Positions 26,865 through 36,149 of a DNA stretch of 64,000 bases are shown piece by piece. The position numbers were made by a program, and so were the translations under genes. Source of the DNA: Tunturiibacter empetritectus (lineage in GTDB: Bacteria; Acidobacteriota; Terriglobia; Terriglobales; Acidobacteriaceae); contig NZ_JACCCU010000002.1 in the NCBI RefSeq assembly GCF_013410875.1, forward strand, positions 310,001 through 374,000. Reading direction: 5' to 3'. How positions within the stretch are numbered: the first letter of the stretch is position 1; every line of letters starts with the position of its first letter. The notes under the pieces are model-generated. The model saw only the letters and a program-made list of their open reading frames with translations, ran no database searches and had not been told where the DNA came from.

Positions 26865-27146
26865 CTAAACCGCCTCCGGCCCCCGAGGCCCCTTCGCCTG
26901 CCGCAACACCGTCATCGACACATAAGCCCCGATCCACGACCCCACCGCCGCAAAGCAGACATAAACCCAGTTCTTCGTATAACTGATCACCGCAAACGCC
27001 GACAACAAATACCACACGCTGCTCCATGTAGCCGCCGGCAATCGTCGCTGCGACGAAACCGCCGCGTTGAACATCACGTAGACAGCGTCGGTTGCCGCCG
27101 TCGACAGCAACACGCCCACTGCAAGCCAGGGTTCAAGATGCGCCAT
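26865..27146 (-). CDS. Small membrane protein, unknown function
   Basis: 93 residues. Three hydrophobic segments (WLAVGVLLSTAATDAVYVMFNAA; WSSVWYLLSAFAVISY; WVYVCFAAVGSWIGAYVSM) and a basic, proline-rich end. GGGGAGG stands eight bases upstream of ATG 27146, a strong ribosome site. I do not recognise the family with certainty. It diverges from the permease gene at 27255. Confidence 0.65.
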   Translation of the reverse strand: MAHLEPWLAVGVLLSTAATDAVYVMFNAAVSSQRRLPAATWSSVWYLLSAFAVISYTKNWVYVCFAAVGSWIGAYVSMTVLRQAKGPRGPEAV

Positions 27147-27254
27147 CCGCCAACCTCCCCGAACATTCCTAAATTCGTCAACAGACCACGTATTCTAATC
27201 TCAGCCCATACCAGTTACATTCGCATCTAATCCAACCACTGGAGCGTTTACCTC

Positions 27255-28295
27255 ATGCAAGAAGGCAGAGAATCCCCGCCTTGGAGACAGATCACCCTCT
27301 ACCTTCTCACCCTCGCGGTCCTCATCCTCTGCGCCTTCATCCTCCAGCCCTTCTTCTCTGCCATCGTCGGAGCCATCGTGCTCGCGGTCGTTACCGAGAT
27401 TCCCTACAACTGGCTCTCCACCCGCATCCCCCACCGCACCACCTGCGCCACCGTCGCTCTCCTCCTCGTCATCCTCGCCGTCATCGTCCCAGCATTCTTC
27501 CTCGCACAGGAGCTAGGCGAACAAGCCCTCCGCGCCATCGTCTCCCTCCGCAATCCCAACACCCAGAACCTTGTCACCGACTACATCGGCAATCACCCCG
27601 CACTCGCCAATCGCATCGAAGCCTTCTCCGCCTCCATCGACGTCAACAACGCCGCCCGCACCACCGCAGCCTACGTCGGCAGCAAGGCGGCCATGATCCT
27701 CGGCAACTCCGTCCACCTCATCACCGAGATGGTCGTCATGCTCTTCCTCCTCTTCTTCCTCTTTCGCGACCGCCAGCTTGCCCTCACCGCCCTGCGCTCC
27801 CTCATCCCCCTCCGCGATGACGAGTCCAGCGAACTGCTCGAGCGCATCGACGACACCATCTACGCCACCTTCCTTGGCCGCCTAGCCATCGCACTCGTAC
27901 AGGGAGTCCTCGCCGGCCTCGCCTTTTGGACTCTCGGCGTTCCCGGCGTCATCCTCTGGTCCATCACCCTCACCGCCTTCGCCATGATTCCGGCCTTCGG
28001 AGCCTTCCTCGTCTGGGGACCCATCGCCATCTACCTCGGCCTCAACGGCCACTGGGGCAAGGCCGCCCTGCTCGCCATCTGGGGTGGACTCATCGTCAGC
28101 ACCATCGACAACATCCTCTATCCCACCCTCATCGGCAGCCACCTGCGCTCCCACACTGCCATCATCCTCATCACCATCCTCGGAGGCATCGCAGTCTTCG
28201 GTCCCCTCGGAATCATCCTCGGCCCCGTCATCTTCACCATCGCCTCCACCCTGCTAGACATCTGGCACGCCCGCACTACCCAAATCACCACTTAG
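27255..28295 (+). CDS. AI-2E family transporter (PerM-like permease)
   Basis: 346 residues with about eight membrane helices in the 2+ large loop + 5 pattern of the AI-2 exporter family. Typical stretches: ILQPFFSAIVGAIVLAVVTE near the start, the long periplasmic loop with helices at about 90-155, and the conserved GVPGVILWSITLTAFAMIPAFGAFLVWGP and GPLGIILGPVIFTIAS at the C-terminal end. Named members export autoinducer-2 or act as Na+/H+ antiporters; the substrate here is unknown. Starts at ATG 27255. Confidence 0.9.
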   Translation: MQEGRESPPWRQITLYLLTLAVLILCAFILQPFFSAIVGAIVLAVVTEIPYNWLSTRIPHRTTCATVALLLVILAVIVPAFFLAQELGEQALRAIVSLRNPNTQNLVTDYIGNHPALANRIEAFSASIDVNNAARTTAAYVGSKAAMILGNSVHLITEMVVMLFLLFFLFRDRQLALTALRSLIPLRDDESSELLERIDDTIYATFLGRLAIALVQGVLAGLAFWTLGVPGVILWSITLTAFAMIPAFGAFLVWGPIAIYLGLNGHWGKAALLAIWGGLIVSTIDNILYPTLIGSHLRSHTAIILITILGGIAVFGPLGIILGPVIFTIASTLLDIWHARTTQITT

Positions 28296-28393
28296 ACATG
28301 CACAGCCCGCAAGCACCTGACTATAAATAACTTACACGCGGGTAATAGGGGAAGGGGGAGGGGGTACTCTCCAGCCGATAAGAAACGATACTA

Positions 28394-30766
28394 TTACCCC
28401 TTCCACTTGGAAGAAAGCATGGCCAGCTTGTCGTCGAAAGAGATCGGAGCCTTCGCCGGAGCAACAGCACGAGCGTTCACCTGAACCTGGGTCTTCACCG
28501 TAGGTCTTCCCTGTCCCTTCAGCCCCTGCTCCTTCGACGACGAGCCACCACGAGCACCACCGTCCGCAGGACGAACACCCCTCGGCCCCCTCTCATGCAG
28601 TGCCTTGATCGAGAGCGCAATCCGCTTCGTCTTCGCATCGACGGACAGCACCTTCACCTTCACAATCTGTCCAGCCTTCACCGCCTCAGAGGGATCCTTG
28701 ATGAACTTCACCGACAGCTCACTGATATGCACCAGCCCATCTTGGTGCACCCCGATATCGACGAACGCGCCAAACTTGGTCACATTCGTCACCACGCCTT
28801 CCAGCACCATCTCAGCCATCACATCCGACAGCTCCCGCACACTCTCGTTAAAGCTAGGCGCAACAAATTTATCTCGAGGATCGCGCCCCGGCTTCTTCAA
28901 CTCCTCCAGAATGTCGTTCAGCGTAAAACTCCCCGCCGAAACCGCGCTCTTATCCACCTTCTCCAGCAGCTGCGGACTTTTGATCAGCTCCTCCACCGGA
29001 GACTTCAACGAAGCCGCAATCTGCTCTACAACCGCATAAGACTCCGGATGAACCGCAGTCATATCCAGCGGATTCTCTCCATCACGAATCCGCAGAAATC
29101 CCGCAGCCTGCTCAAACGTCTTCGCCCCGATTCCAGGGACCTTCATCAACTGCGTCCGCGAACGAAACCGTCCATGCTCGTTCCGGTAACTCACGATATT
29201 CAGCGCCGTCCGCTCCGTCACGCCCGAAACATACCGCAGCAAAGTCCACGACGAGGTATTCAGGTCAACCCCAACCCGATTCACGCAGCTCTCAATCACC
29301 GTCTCCAGCGACTGCTGCAACTGCCTCTGATCCACATCATGCTGATACTGCCCAACGCCAATCGACTTCGGATCGACCTTCACCAGCTCCGAAAGAGGAT
29401 CCTGCAATCGCCGCGCGATTGAGATCGCCCCGCGCACCGTCAGGTCGAGATCCGGAAACTCCTGCCGCGCCACATCCGAAGCCGAATAGATGCTCGCGCC
29501 CGACTCGCTCACCGTCACCGAGAAGATATTCTCCAGCCCGCGCTCCCGCAGAAACTCCCGCACAAACGCATCCGTCTCCCGCGAAGCCGTCCCATTCCCA
29601 ATCGCAATCGCCCTCACCTGGTGCTTCACCACCAGAGCCTCAAGCGTCTTCCCCGCCGCCTCGGCTGCGCCCTTCGACGTATGCAGATACAGCACATCAT
29701 TGGCGAGGAACTTCCCCGTCTCATCCACCACCGCAATCTTGCACCCGGTCCTCTGCCCCGGGTCAATCCCCAGCACCGAGATCGGCCCCGCCGGCGGTGC
29801 CAGCAACAGATGGTGCAAATTTTCTCGGAACACCTGGATCGCATCCAGATCCGAGCGCTTCTTCAACTCCAGCCGCAACTCCCCTTGAATCGACGAGTTC
29901 AGCAGCCGCGACCAGCAATCCTCAACGGCCAGCTCCAGCTGCGGCGTCCAATCCCCCTGCCCTCGCAACACCCCATGGCGCAGCACATTCAACGCTCGTG
30001 CCGACTCCAACTCAATCAAAAAATAAAGAACGTTCTCGCTCTCACCTCGACGAATCGCAAGCATCCGATGTGACGGAATCGTCTTCACCGCCTCGCGATA
30101 CTCGTAGTACATCTTGAACTTCTCCTGCTCATCCACCGCGTCCATCGCCTTACGACTCACAACGACGCCTTCATCAAACATCAGCGCACGAACGGCCTTT
30201 CGCAAGTCTGCACTCTCGCTGATCATCTCAGCGACGATATGTCTCGCGCCCTCGAGGGCCTCCTCGACCGAAGCCACACCCTTCTCGCCATCGACGAATC
30301 GCGGAGCCATCAAGCTCAGCGGCTCATCCGCAATCGTCTGCTCCCACAGATAGAGCGCAAGCGGCTCCAACCCCTTCTCTCGAGCGATCGCCGCCTTCGT
30401 CCTTCGCTTGGGTCGATACGGAAGATACAGATCCTCCAACTCGCTCTTATCAAGAGTCGCCTCGATCCGCACTTTTAACTCATCGTTCAGCTTGCCCTGC
30501 TCCGTAATCGAAGCCAGTATCGTAGCTCGCCGCGCAGCTAGATCGCGGAAGTAAGCGAGCTTCTCCTCGATATCGCGAATCTGCACCTCATCGAGATTGC
30601 CAGTAGCCTCCTTGCGATACCGCGCAATAAAAGGAACAGTCCCTCCCTCATCTAGAAGCGTAATCACCGCTACCAGACCATGCATCGGGAGGTTGAGAGT
30701 TTGGGCAATATGCAGCAAAATCTGGGGAGGGAGAACGCTTGCGTCAGTCATGGCTTGTCTAGCCAT
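28394..30766 (-). CDS. tex: Tex-family RNA-binding transcription accessory protein
   Basis: 790 residues, close to the family length. The N-terminal Tex region (PFIARYRKEATGNLDEVQIRDIEEKL) is followed by the YqgF-like RNase H fold (VLGIDPGQRTGCKIAVVD), a helix-hairpin-helix part (LMKVPGIGAKTFEQAAGFLRI) and an S1 domain at about 655-725 (GVVTNVTKFGAFVDIGVHQDGLVHISELS). The C-terminal tail is Gly/Arg/Lys-rich. It binds nucleic acid and affects transcription and stress resistance. Start taken at ATG 30766; MTDASV at 30751 is possible. Confidence 0.95.
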   Translation of the reverse strand: MARQAMTDASVLPPQILLHIAQTLNLPMHGLVAVITLLDEGGTVPFIARYRKEATGNLDEVQIRDIEEKLAYFRDLAARRATILASITEQGKLNDELKVRIEATLDKSELEDLYLPYRPKRRTKAAIAREKGLEPLALYLWEQTIADEPLSLMAPRFVDGEKGVASVEEALEGARHIVAEMISESADLRKAVRALMFDEGVVVSRKAMDAVDEQEKFKMYYEYREAVKTIPSHRMLAIRRGESENVLYFLIELESARALNVLRHGVLRGQGDWTPQLELAVEDCWSRLLNSSIQGELRLELKKRSDLDAIQVFRENLHHLLLAPPAGPISVLGIDPGQRTGCKIAVVDETGKFLANDVLYLHTSKGAAEAAGKTLEALVVKHQVRAIAIGNGTASRETDAFVREFLRERGLENIFSVTVSESGASIYSASDVARQEFPDLDLTVRGAISIARRLQDPLSELVKVDPKSIGVGQYQHDVDQRQLQQSLETVIESCVNRVGVDLNTSSWTLLRYVSGVTERTALNIVSYRNEHGRFRSRTQLMKVPGIGAKTFEQAAGFLRIRDGENPLDMTAVHPESYAVVEQIAASLKSPVEELIKSPQLLEKVDKSAVSAGSFTLNDILEELKKPGRDPRDKFVAPSFNESVRELSDVMAEMVLEGVVTNVTKFGAFVDIGVHQDGLVHISELSVKFIKDPSEAVKAGQIVKVKVLSVDAKTKRIALSIKALHERGPRGVRPADGGARGGSSSKEQGLKGQGRPTVKTQVQVNARAVAPAKAPISFDDKLAMLSSKWKG

Positions 30767-30864
30767 GCTACCGCCAACTGCCTAGGAAAACTCGCCTCGC
30801 TGTCACTTACCCGCACGACGCGATCAGCACAGCGTGTTGATGCTTATGCAGAGACAAAAGAGTG

Positions 30865-33702
30865 CTATTTTATGTCGCGCCAGTTAGGCCCAACGCCCAC
30901 ATCGGCAACAATCGGAATGGAGAACTCGGCAACATGCTCCATCTCCTGCTTCACCAGTTCCTGAAGTTCTTGGACCTCTTCCGGTACTACGTCAAAGAGC
31001 AGCTCGTCATGAACCTGCAGCGTCATCTGTGATTTCAACCTGCGATCCCGAATAATCTGATCAATCTTGAGCATTGCTAGTTTGATGAGGTCAGCAGCAG
31101 TGCCTTGGAGCGGCGTATTAATCGCAGTCCGCTCAGCGAATCCACGCATGTTCGGGTTGCGAGATTGAATATCCGGGATCGGTCGAATTCGGCCAAAGTG
31201 CGTCTTCACCGATTGATCTCGACGCACTGTCTCGAGTGTCTCTTCAATGAAGCGCTGCACGCCTTTGTACCGGTCAAAATACGTCTCAATGTAGGTCTTG
31301 GCAGTCTTCTGATCGATGTTTAACTGCGCCGCAAGTCCAAACGGACTAATGCCATACACGATCCCAAAATTGACAGCCTTGGCACGAGCGCGTGTCTCCT
31401 TATCCATCGTCGCTGCGTCAACGCCAAACACCTCGCTCGCGGTCAGAGTATGAATATCCTTGCCGGTTCGATAGGCATCAAGCAACAAAGGGTCCTGTGA
31501 GAAGTGGGCCATCAGGCGCAGTTCGATCTGCGAATAGTCTGCCGACATCAGCACATTTCCCGGAGCAGGAATAAAGGCAGCGCGAATCTCGCGGCCTAGA
31601 GCAGTGCGAACAGGAATGTTCTGCAGGTTTGGATTCGTGCTGGAGAGGCGGCCAGTCGCCGTACCGACTTGATTGAAGGTGGTATGAACACGTCCCAACG
31701 AATCGGTAAGCTGTGGAAGCGAGTCGATATAGGTCGATTTGAGCTTCGCGAGTTGACGATACTCGAGCACAAGAGCTGGAACGGCATGATGTTCCGCAAG
31801 CTCCTCCAAAACATCCTGAGCCGTAGAGACGACTTTGCCCTTGCCATACTTCATCGGCTTGGGAAGAAGCATCTTGTTAAAGAGAACCTCGCCGAGTTGT
31901 TTGGGCGAGTTGATATTGAAACGATGGCCGGAATCCGCATAAATGCGCTCGGCAAGATTATCGATATCAACAGCAAGCCGAGAGGACATCTCACCAAGAA
32001 CCGCGGAGTCAATCCGGACACCAGCCTGCTCCATCCGCAACAGAACAGAAACCAGCGGCAGATCCATCGTCTCGTAGATATGCGTCAGATGCGCGGATTC
32101 AATTTGACTGCGAAGCGTGCCGGAGAGGCGATGGATCGCATTGGCCGCTTCGGGCAGCAGGTTGGCAATCTCGCTCTCAGTCGGCGTCTTTGAGGCAGGG
32201 CTTAGGGCGCGATCGGTAAACCGGGCCGTAACGTCTGGAAGAGTGTGAGAGCCATGCGTCGGGTTGACGAGGTAGCTGTAAAGCATGACGTCATCGCGAA
32301 CTCCGGCCAGGTCGATCCTGTGAGGCTCGAGCGCCCGAAGGACCGCTTTGAGGTCGTGGGCGTGCTTCGGAAGGGTCGGATCTTCCAGCGCCTCTCTCAA
32401 ACCAGGCGCGTGAAGAGAGACGACTATGGCGAAATCAGCAGATGTCGTTAAACCAATCTGGAAAACTGATGCACCTGTCGAAACCTTAGGCTCCGGACTC
32501 TTTGGCTCCGGAGTTTCAAAGAGTGACATGGATTGCGATGGGGGCGGCTCGGGCTCAGTCTCTTGCTCTGTGGACAAATCCGTGGCGACCTCTTCTGCAA
32601 GAGCCCGGGCATCCTCAAAAACAGCCACAGTCAAACCATTGACTCTTCCGGAAAGATCAATGGAACGAGCATCAGCAAGTAGCGCCGCTATCTGCTCCGG
32701 TGTAGGTTGCAGATTGTAGGTAAGGGGAGCGTTGGACGTAGAAGGAGCAAGCTCCTTCAGCAAAGTTGTGAACTCGAGTTCCGAGAAAAGTTCGCGGCAT
32801 GCAGCATTGTCTGGCGCCTGGGTAAGCATATCGTCCAGTTCATATTCGATAGGCACGCCAGTGTGAATCGTCACGAGTTCCTTGGAGAGGAGAATATTGT
32901 CGCGATTGTTTTGCAGTGATTCCCGATACGTCTTTCGCTTTACTTCATCCGCGCGATCAAGTGCGGCCTCGACGGTGCCGAACTGCTGAATTAGCTCGAC
33001 CGAGCCTTTATCGCCGATGCCCGGCGCCCCAGGAATGTTATCGATAGAGTCGCCGCGCAGAGCCATCACATCAATGACACGTTCTGGCAGGACACCAAGC
33101 GCAGCCTCAACACCCGCACTGTCGAGAATGAGGTTGTCCTTCGTTGGATTGAGAATCAACACGTCTTCATTGACGAGCTGCATCATATCCTTATCGGACG
33201 AGACTACGTAGACCTTGTGGCCCAGAGCAGAGAGCTTGCAAGACAGTGTTCCTATTACGTCGTCCGCCTCGAATCCCTCGTAACTAAGAATTGGGATGCG
33301 AAAGGCTTCAAGGGCACGGCGAATGAAGGGAAGCTGTTGTGCAAGGTCCGCTGGCATCTCTGTTCGGTTGGCTTTGTAGCCAAGATAATCGGTCTCTTCA
33401 AACTGCTGGGTCTTGATATTGAACTTCTTCACCGACTTCATCTCGCGAGCACGCTCGTCGCGGAAGACCGGACCGGACAGGTCGTAGACGGCAGCAAGAT
33501 AGTGAGGAGAAAAGTCTTTGCGAAGCTTGTTGATCATATTCACGAAGACATAGGTCGCCGCCGTGGGAATGCCGCTCCGGGTGGACATAGGGCGCTGACG
33601 TTGCATCGCGTGGTATGCGCGGAAGATAAAAGCCATGCTGTCCAGAAGGTAGATCGGGGGCTTCTGCTCGGAAGATGCTTTGGTGTCGGGTGTCTTTGCC
33701 AT
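30865..33702 (-). CDS. polA: DNA polymerase I
   Basis: 945 residues from ATG 33702 (MAKTPDTK), the point where family similarity begins; in-frame ATG 33735 is also possible and no start has a clear ribosome site. The 5' nuclease domain (YLLDSMAFIFRAYHAM, SYEGFEADDVIGTL, ALRGDSIDNIPGAPGIGDKG) is complete. In the 3'-5' exonuclease region the D-x-E of motif I is not recognisable (around LTVAVFEDARALAEE), though a later DLK and DDVMLYSYLV remain; proofreading is probably lost, as in Taq. Polymerase motifs A (SADYSQIELRLMAHFS), B (RARAKAVNFGIVYGIS) and C (VHDELLFDV) are intact. An acidic/proline linker near 395-420 lies between domains. Confidence 0.96.
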   Translation of the reverse strand: MAKTPDTKASSEQKPPIYLLDSMAFIFRAYHAMQRQRPMSTRSGIPTAATYVFVNMINKLRKDFSPHYLAAVYDLSGPVFRDERAREMKSVKKFNIKTQQFEETDYLGYKANRTEMPADLAQQLPFIRRALEAFRIPILSYEGFEADDVIGTLSCKLSALGHKVYVVSSDKDMMQLVNEDVLILNPTKDNLILDSAGVEAALGVLPERVIDVMALRGDSIDNIPGAPGIGDKGSVELIQQFGTVEAALDRADEVKRKTYRESLQNNRDNILLSKELVTIHTGVPIEYELDDMLTQAPDNAACRELFSELEFTTLLKELAPSTSNAPLTYNLQPTPEQIAALLADARSIDLSGRVNGLTVAVFEDARALAEEVATDLSTEQETEPEPPPSQSMSLFETPEPKSPEPKVSTGASVFQIGLTTSADFAIVVSLHAPGLREALEDPTLPKHAHDLKAVLRALEPHRIDLAGVRDDVMLYSYLVNPTHGSHTLPDVTARFTDRALSPASKTPTESEIANLLPEAANAIHRLSGTLRSQIESAHLTHIYETMDLPLVSVLLRMEQAGVRIDSAVLGEMSSRLAVDIDNLAERIYADSGHRFNINSPKQLGEVLFNKMLLPKPMKYGKGKVVSTAQDVLEELAEHHAVPALVLEYRQLAKLKSTYIDSLPQLTDSLGRVHTTFNQVGTATGRLSSTNPNLQNIPVRTALGREIRAAFIPAPGNVLMSADYSQIELRLMAHFSQDPLLLDAYRTGKDIHTLTASEVFGVDAATMDKETRARAKAVNFGIVYGISPFGLAAQLNIDQKTAKTYIETYFDRYKGVQRFIEETLETVRRDQSVKTHFGRIRPIPDIQSRNPNMRGFAERTAINTPLQGTAADLIKLAMLKIDQIIRDRRLKSQMTLQVHDELLFDVVPEEVQELQELVKQEMEHVAEFSIPIVADVGVGPNWRDIK

Positions 33703-33770
33703 GCTGTCTGATGGTAGCGCGTTGCAGCTGGACATGTGACCGCCCAAGATGGGCCGCCGCCTCAGTTCTC

Positions 33771-33955
33771 AAAAAAATAAAGTTGAATATCGTGGCATGT
33801 TTTTCGACCCTGATTTAAGTGCGGTTTCTCACCACGTTCTACCACGCACTTCACCACGTTCTACCATGCAAAAAACCACGTCGTGCACACCACTTTTTCC
33901 AAAAACCCCCTGCAAAAACCACTTTAGGGCCCAGAAAACCACACTCAATTTTTCT
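33771..33955 (+). repeat. C-rich CACCACGT element, copy B
   Basis: Head AAAAATAAAGTTGAATATCG followed by TTTCTCACCACGTTCTACCA, a second TTCACCACGTTCTACCATGC, AAACCACGT, then CTTTTTCCAAAAACCCCCTG and AAAAACCACTTT. It lies between the 5' end of polA and the 3' end of queA, with its plus orientation opposite to both genes, so the C-rich strand is the non-transcribed one for the surrounding operon. Confidence 0.83.
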
Positions 33956-33985
33956 TAGAATAAAACCAGTCTTAATGCAGGCAAC

Positions 33986-35080
33986 CTAAAGAAGAAGCAT
34001 GCAGTCGCCATAACTGAAAAAGCGGTACCTCTGCTCGACGGCGTGAGCATAAGCTGCGAGTACCGCTTCCCTTCCGCCAGCAGCGCCCGCAAAGGCGCTA
34101 ACCAGCATAAGCAACGTAGATTGTGGAAGATGGAAGTTTGTCAGCAGACCGCTCACAATCTTGAACTTATAGCCAGGACTGATGAAGATGCTCGTCTGGC
34201 CCGAGTGAGGTTCAAGAAAACTTCCTGCAGACATCTGGGCGCAATGTTCAAGCGTACGGGTTGTGGTGGTGCCAGCCGCGATGATGCGACGGCCTTCACT
34301 AACTGCGGAGTTGATGGCCTCCGCGGTCGTCGCAGGCAGCGTGTAGTGTTCGGCGTGGAGGCGGATATCCTCAATGTTTTCAGCACGAACTGGCTGAAAC
34401 GTTCCCAATCCCACGTGCAGGGTGATGGTCTCGATCTGGATGCCGTTTTGCTTGAGTTGGGCCAGGATTTCCGGGGTGAAGTGGAGGCCGGCGGTAGGGG
34501 CGGCAGCGCTGCCTGATTCTTGGGAGAAGACTGTCTGGTAGCGGTCGCGATCGGCATCGCTGTCCTCGCGGTGTATGTACGGGGGGAGCGGCATGTGGCC
34601 TATTTTGTTGAGGATGGCGTTGAAGTCAGGCGTGGGAGAGAAACGGAGGGTACGTTCGCCGAATTCGGAGGCGGAGATGATCTCCGCTTCCAGCAAGGGT
34701 TTCGCTTCGTTGGGGGCGTGGAAGAGGAGGCGTTCGCCAAGCTGAATCTTGCGGCTCGGGCGGACGAGGGCGATCCAATCGTTGGCGGCAAGTTGCTGGG
34801 TTAGAAGGACTTCGATGCGACCTGTGGGATCGGGGGAGCTGTGTTGGGTTTGTTGGCTGCGGGCGCGGGTGGCGTAGAGGCGGCCCGGTAAAACACGGCT
34901 GTCATTGAGGATAAGGAGGTCGCCGGGTTGGAGAATTTGGGGTAGATTGCGAAAAAAATTGTCGTGGTACTGGCCGGTGATCCGGTCGAAGAGGAGCATG
35001 CGGCTGGAGCCGCGAATCGCCGGTGGGGACTGGGCTATCAGCTCTTCGGGCAGGTCGAAATTGAAGTCGGATACGAGCAA
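33986..35080 (-). CDS. queA: S-adenosylmethionine:tRNA ribosyltransferase-isomerase
   Basis: 364 residues if started at TTG 35080, where family similarity begins ([18 protein letters not shown]). It adds the epoxycyclopentane precursor to queuosine in tRNA. Hallmarks are present: [52 protein letters not shown], and [18 protein letters not shown]. There is no visible ribosome site or ATG at that point. The frame is open upstream to another TTG at 35191, but those codons lie in the CACCACGT element and would give a histidine-rich leader. The true start is therefore uncertain. Confidence 0.92.
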   Translation of the reverse strand: MLVSDFNFDLPEELIAQSPPAIRGSSRMLLFDRITGQYHDNFFRNLPQILQPGDLLILNDSRVLPGRLYATRARSQQTQHSSPDPTGRIEVLLTQQLAANDWIALVRPSRKIQLGERLLFHAPNEAKPLLEAEIISASEFGERTLRFSPTPDFNAILNKIGHMPLPPYIHREDSDADRDRYQTVFSQESGSAAAPTAGLHFTPEILAQLKQNGIQIETITLHVGLGTFQPVRAENIEDIRLHAEHYTLPATTAEAINSAVSEGRRIIAAGTTTTRTLEHCAQMSAGSFLEPHSGQTSIFISPGYKFKIVSGLLTNFHLPQSTLLMLVSAFAGAAGGREAVLAAYAHAVEQRYRFFSYGDCMLLL

Positions 35081-35090
35081 ATCTATGTCG

Positions 35091-35200
35091 ATTTTTGTGG
35101 TGAAAACGTGGTGAGTTGTGTGGTGAAACGTGATGACAACGTGGTGTTTTGCATGGTGAATTTTGACGACGAAAATACGCCAACTTTTCAACTTTATTTT
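35091..35200 (-). repeat. C-rich CACCACGT element, copy C
   Basis: Read on the minus strand it begins CTAAAATAAAGTTGAAAAG, overlapping the stop codon of the acyltransferase gene. Then come AAAATTCACCATGCAAAACA, CACCACGTTGTC, TTTCACCAC and CTCACCACGTTTTCACCAC, ending a few bases before the queA TTG. It is the closest relative of copy A and lies in the same relation to genes: after the upstream stop codon, before the next gene, same direction. Confidence 0.87.
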
Positions 35201-35838
35201 AGGGGATTGCTGATTCGGGATTTGGCCAGCTCGACCGCGCGATCAAGAGCGGCCTGAACGGCTTCCTCGTTGGCGGTCGTCAGCAGGGGCCAGCCTATGA
35301 AGACTCTTGAGAATGGTTTGGGGATGAGGAAGCGGTCCCAGGAGCGAAGCTGCCAGGCTCGCTCGGGGAGGACGTAAAAGGTTCCGACCGGACTTTCGAC
35401 GAGCTGGGCGAGTTGGGTGACGCCCGGTTTGGCGATCATGGCGGGGCCGCGGGGGCCGTCGGCCGTGATGGCGCAGTAGTGACCGTCGAGATAAGCCTTG
35501 TGCATGTTGCGCAGGCCTAGGGAGCCTGACCGCGAGCTGGAACCTCGAATGGCCATGTAGCCGAGGCGCTCGACGGTGCGGGCGATGAGTTCGCCATCGA
35601 AGCTGGGGCTGATGAGAATGGCGATGTCGTGGTTGCGGAAGTGCCAAGCGCTGGTAAGCAGGCAGCGGTGCCAGAAGGCGTAGACGGCTGGGGGGGGGGC
35701 GTCGAAGCCAAGGGGTGCGCCAGGGTCGCGGACGTCTTCGAAGCGAAGGGTCATGCCGAGGACGTGTATGGTCGCGCTCGCGAGGCGGGGGACGATGGCG
35801 AGGGCGAGGCGTTGCTTGAGGGTGTAGGTGGAGGCCAC
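35194..35838 (-). CDS. DUF374 family lysophospholipid acyltransferase-like protein
   Basis: 214 residues. The DUF374 pattern is clear: [44 protein letters not shown], and [23 protein letters not shown]. The family is related to LpxL/LpxM-like and PlsC-like acyltransferases and is thought to act on lipid A or a related lipid at the inner membrane; a hydrophobic segment lies near the N-terminus. The first H of the HX4D-like motif is in FWHRCLL. It is the probable first gene of an operon with queA, joined by element copy C. Confidence 0.9.
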   Translation of the reverse strand: MASTYTLKQRLALAIVPRLASATIHVLGMTLRFEDVRDPGAPLGFDAPPPAVYAFWHRCLLTSAWHFRNHDIAILISPSFDGELIARTVERLGYMAIRGSSSRSGSLGLRNMHKAYLDGHYCAITADGPRGPAMIAKPGVTQLAQLVESPVGTFYVLPERAWQLRSWDRFLIPKPFSRVFIGWPLLTTANEEAVQAALDRAVELAKSRISNPLK

Positions 35839-35876
35839 TTCGTTTAGTTTACCTATGAGATGCGATGCAAGGCATC

Positions 35877-36055
35877 TGTCCTGCCGGACAGGCCTCCTGC
35901 GCGGAGGGCGGGCGTTCGCACGCTTTTTTAAAGCTTCGCGTGGTCTTCCCGTTGGTCGGAATCATCATCCTCGCGACCAACGGGAGCGCCAGGCGAAGCG
36001 GTATACAAGTCACGAAGTGACCGCCTCCCGCGCAGGGAGCCCATCCGGCAGGACA
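35877..36055. repeat. Inverted pair of GTCACGAAGTGAC-family repeat units
   Basis: The left unit, in minus orientation, starts TGTCCTGCCGGACAGG and ends CCGTTGGTCGGAATC. The right unit, in plus orientation, has CGACCAACGGGAGCGCC, GTATACAAGTCACGAAGTGA and CCATCCGGCAGGACA. CTCCCGCGCAGGGAG forms a hairpin in the right unit. The left unit has lost its GTCAC core (a TTTTTTAAAGC stretch instead). It lies between the divergent acyltransferase and porin genes. Confidence 0.88.
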
Positions 36056-36149
36056 TAGTCTCAGAAAAAGACTTGAGAAGAAGTGATGCCCTTTACGATC
36101 AATTTACTGCAAACGTGTTTTGCTTAACGCGTTTGCGAGAGGCGTGCCT

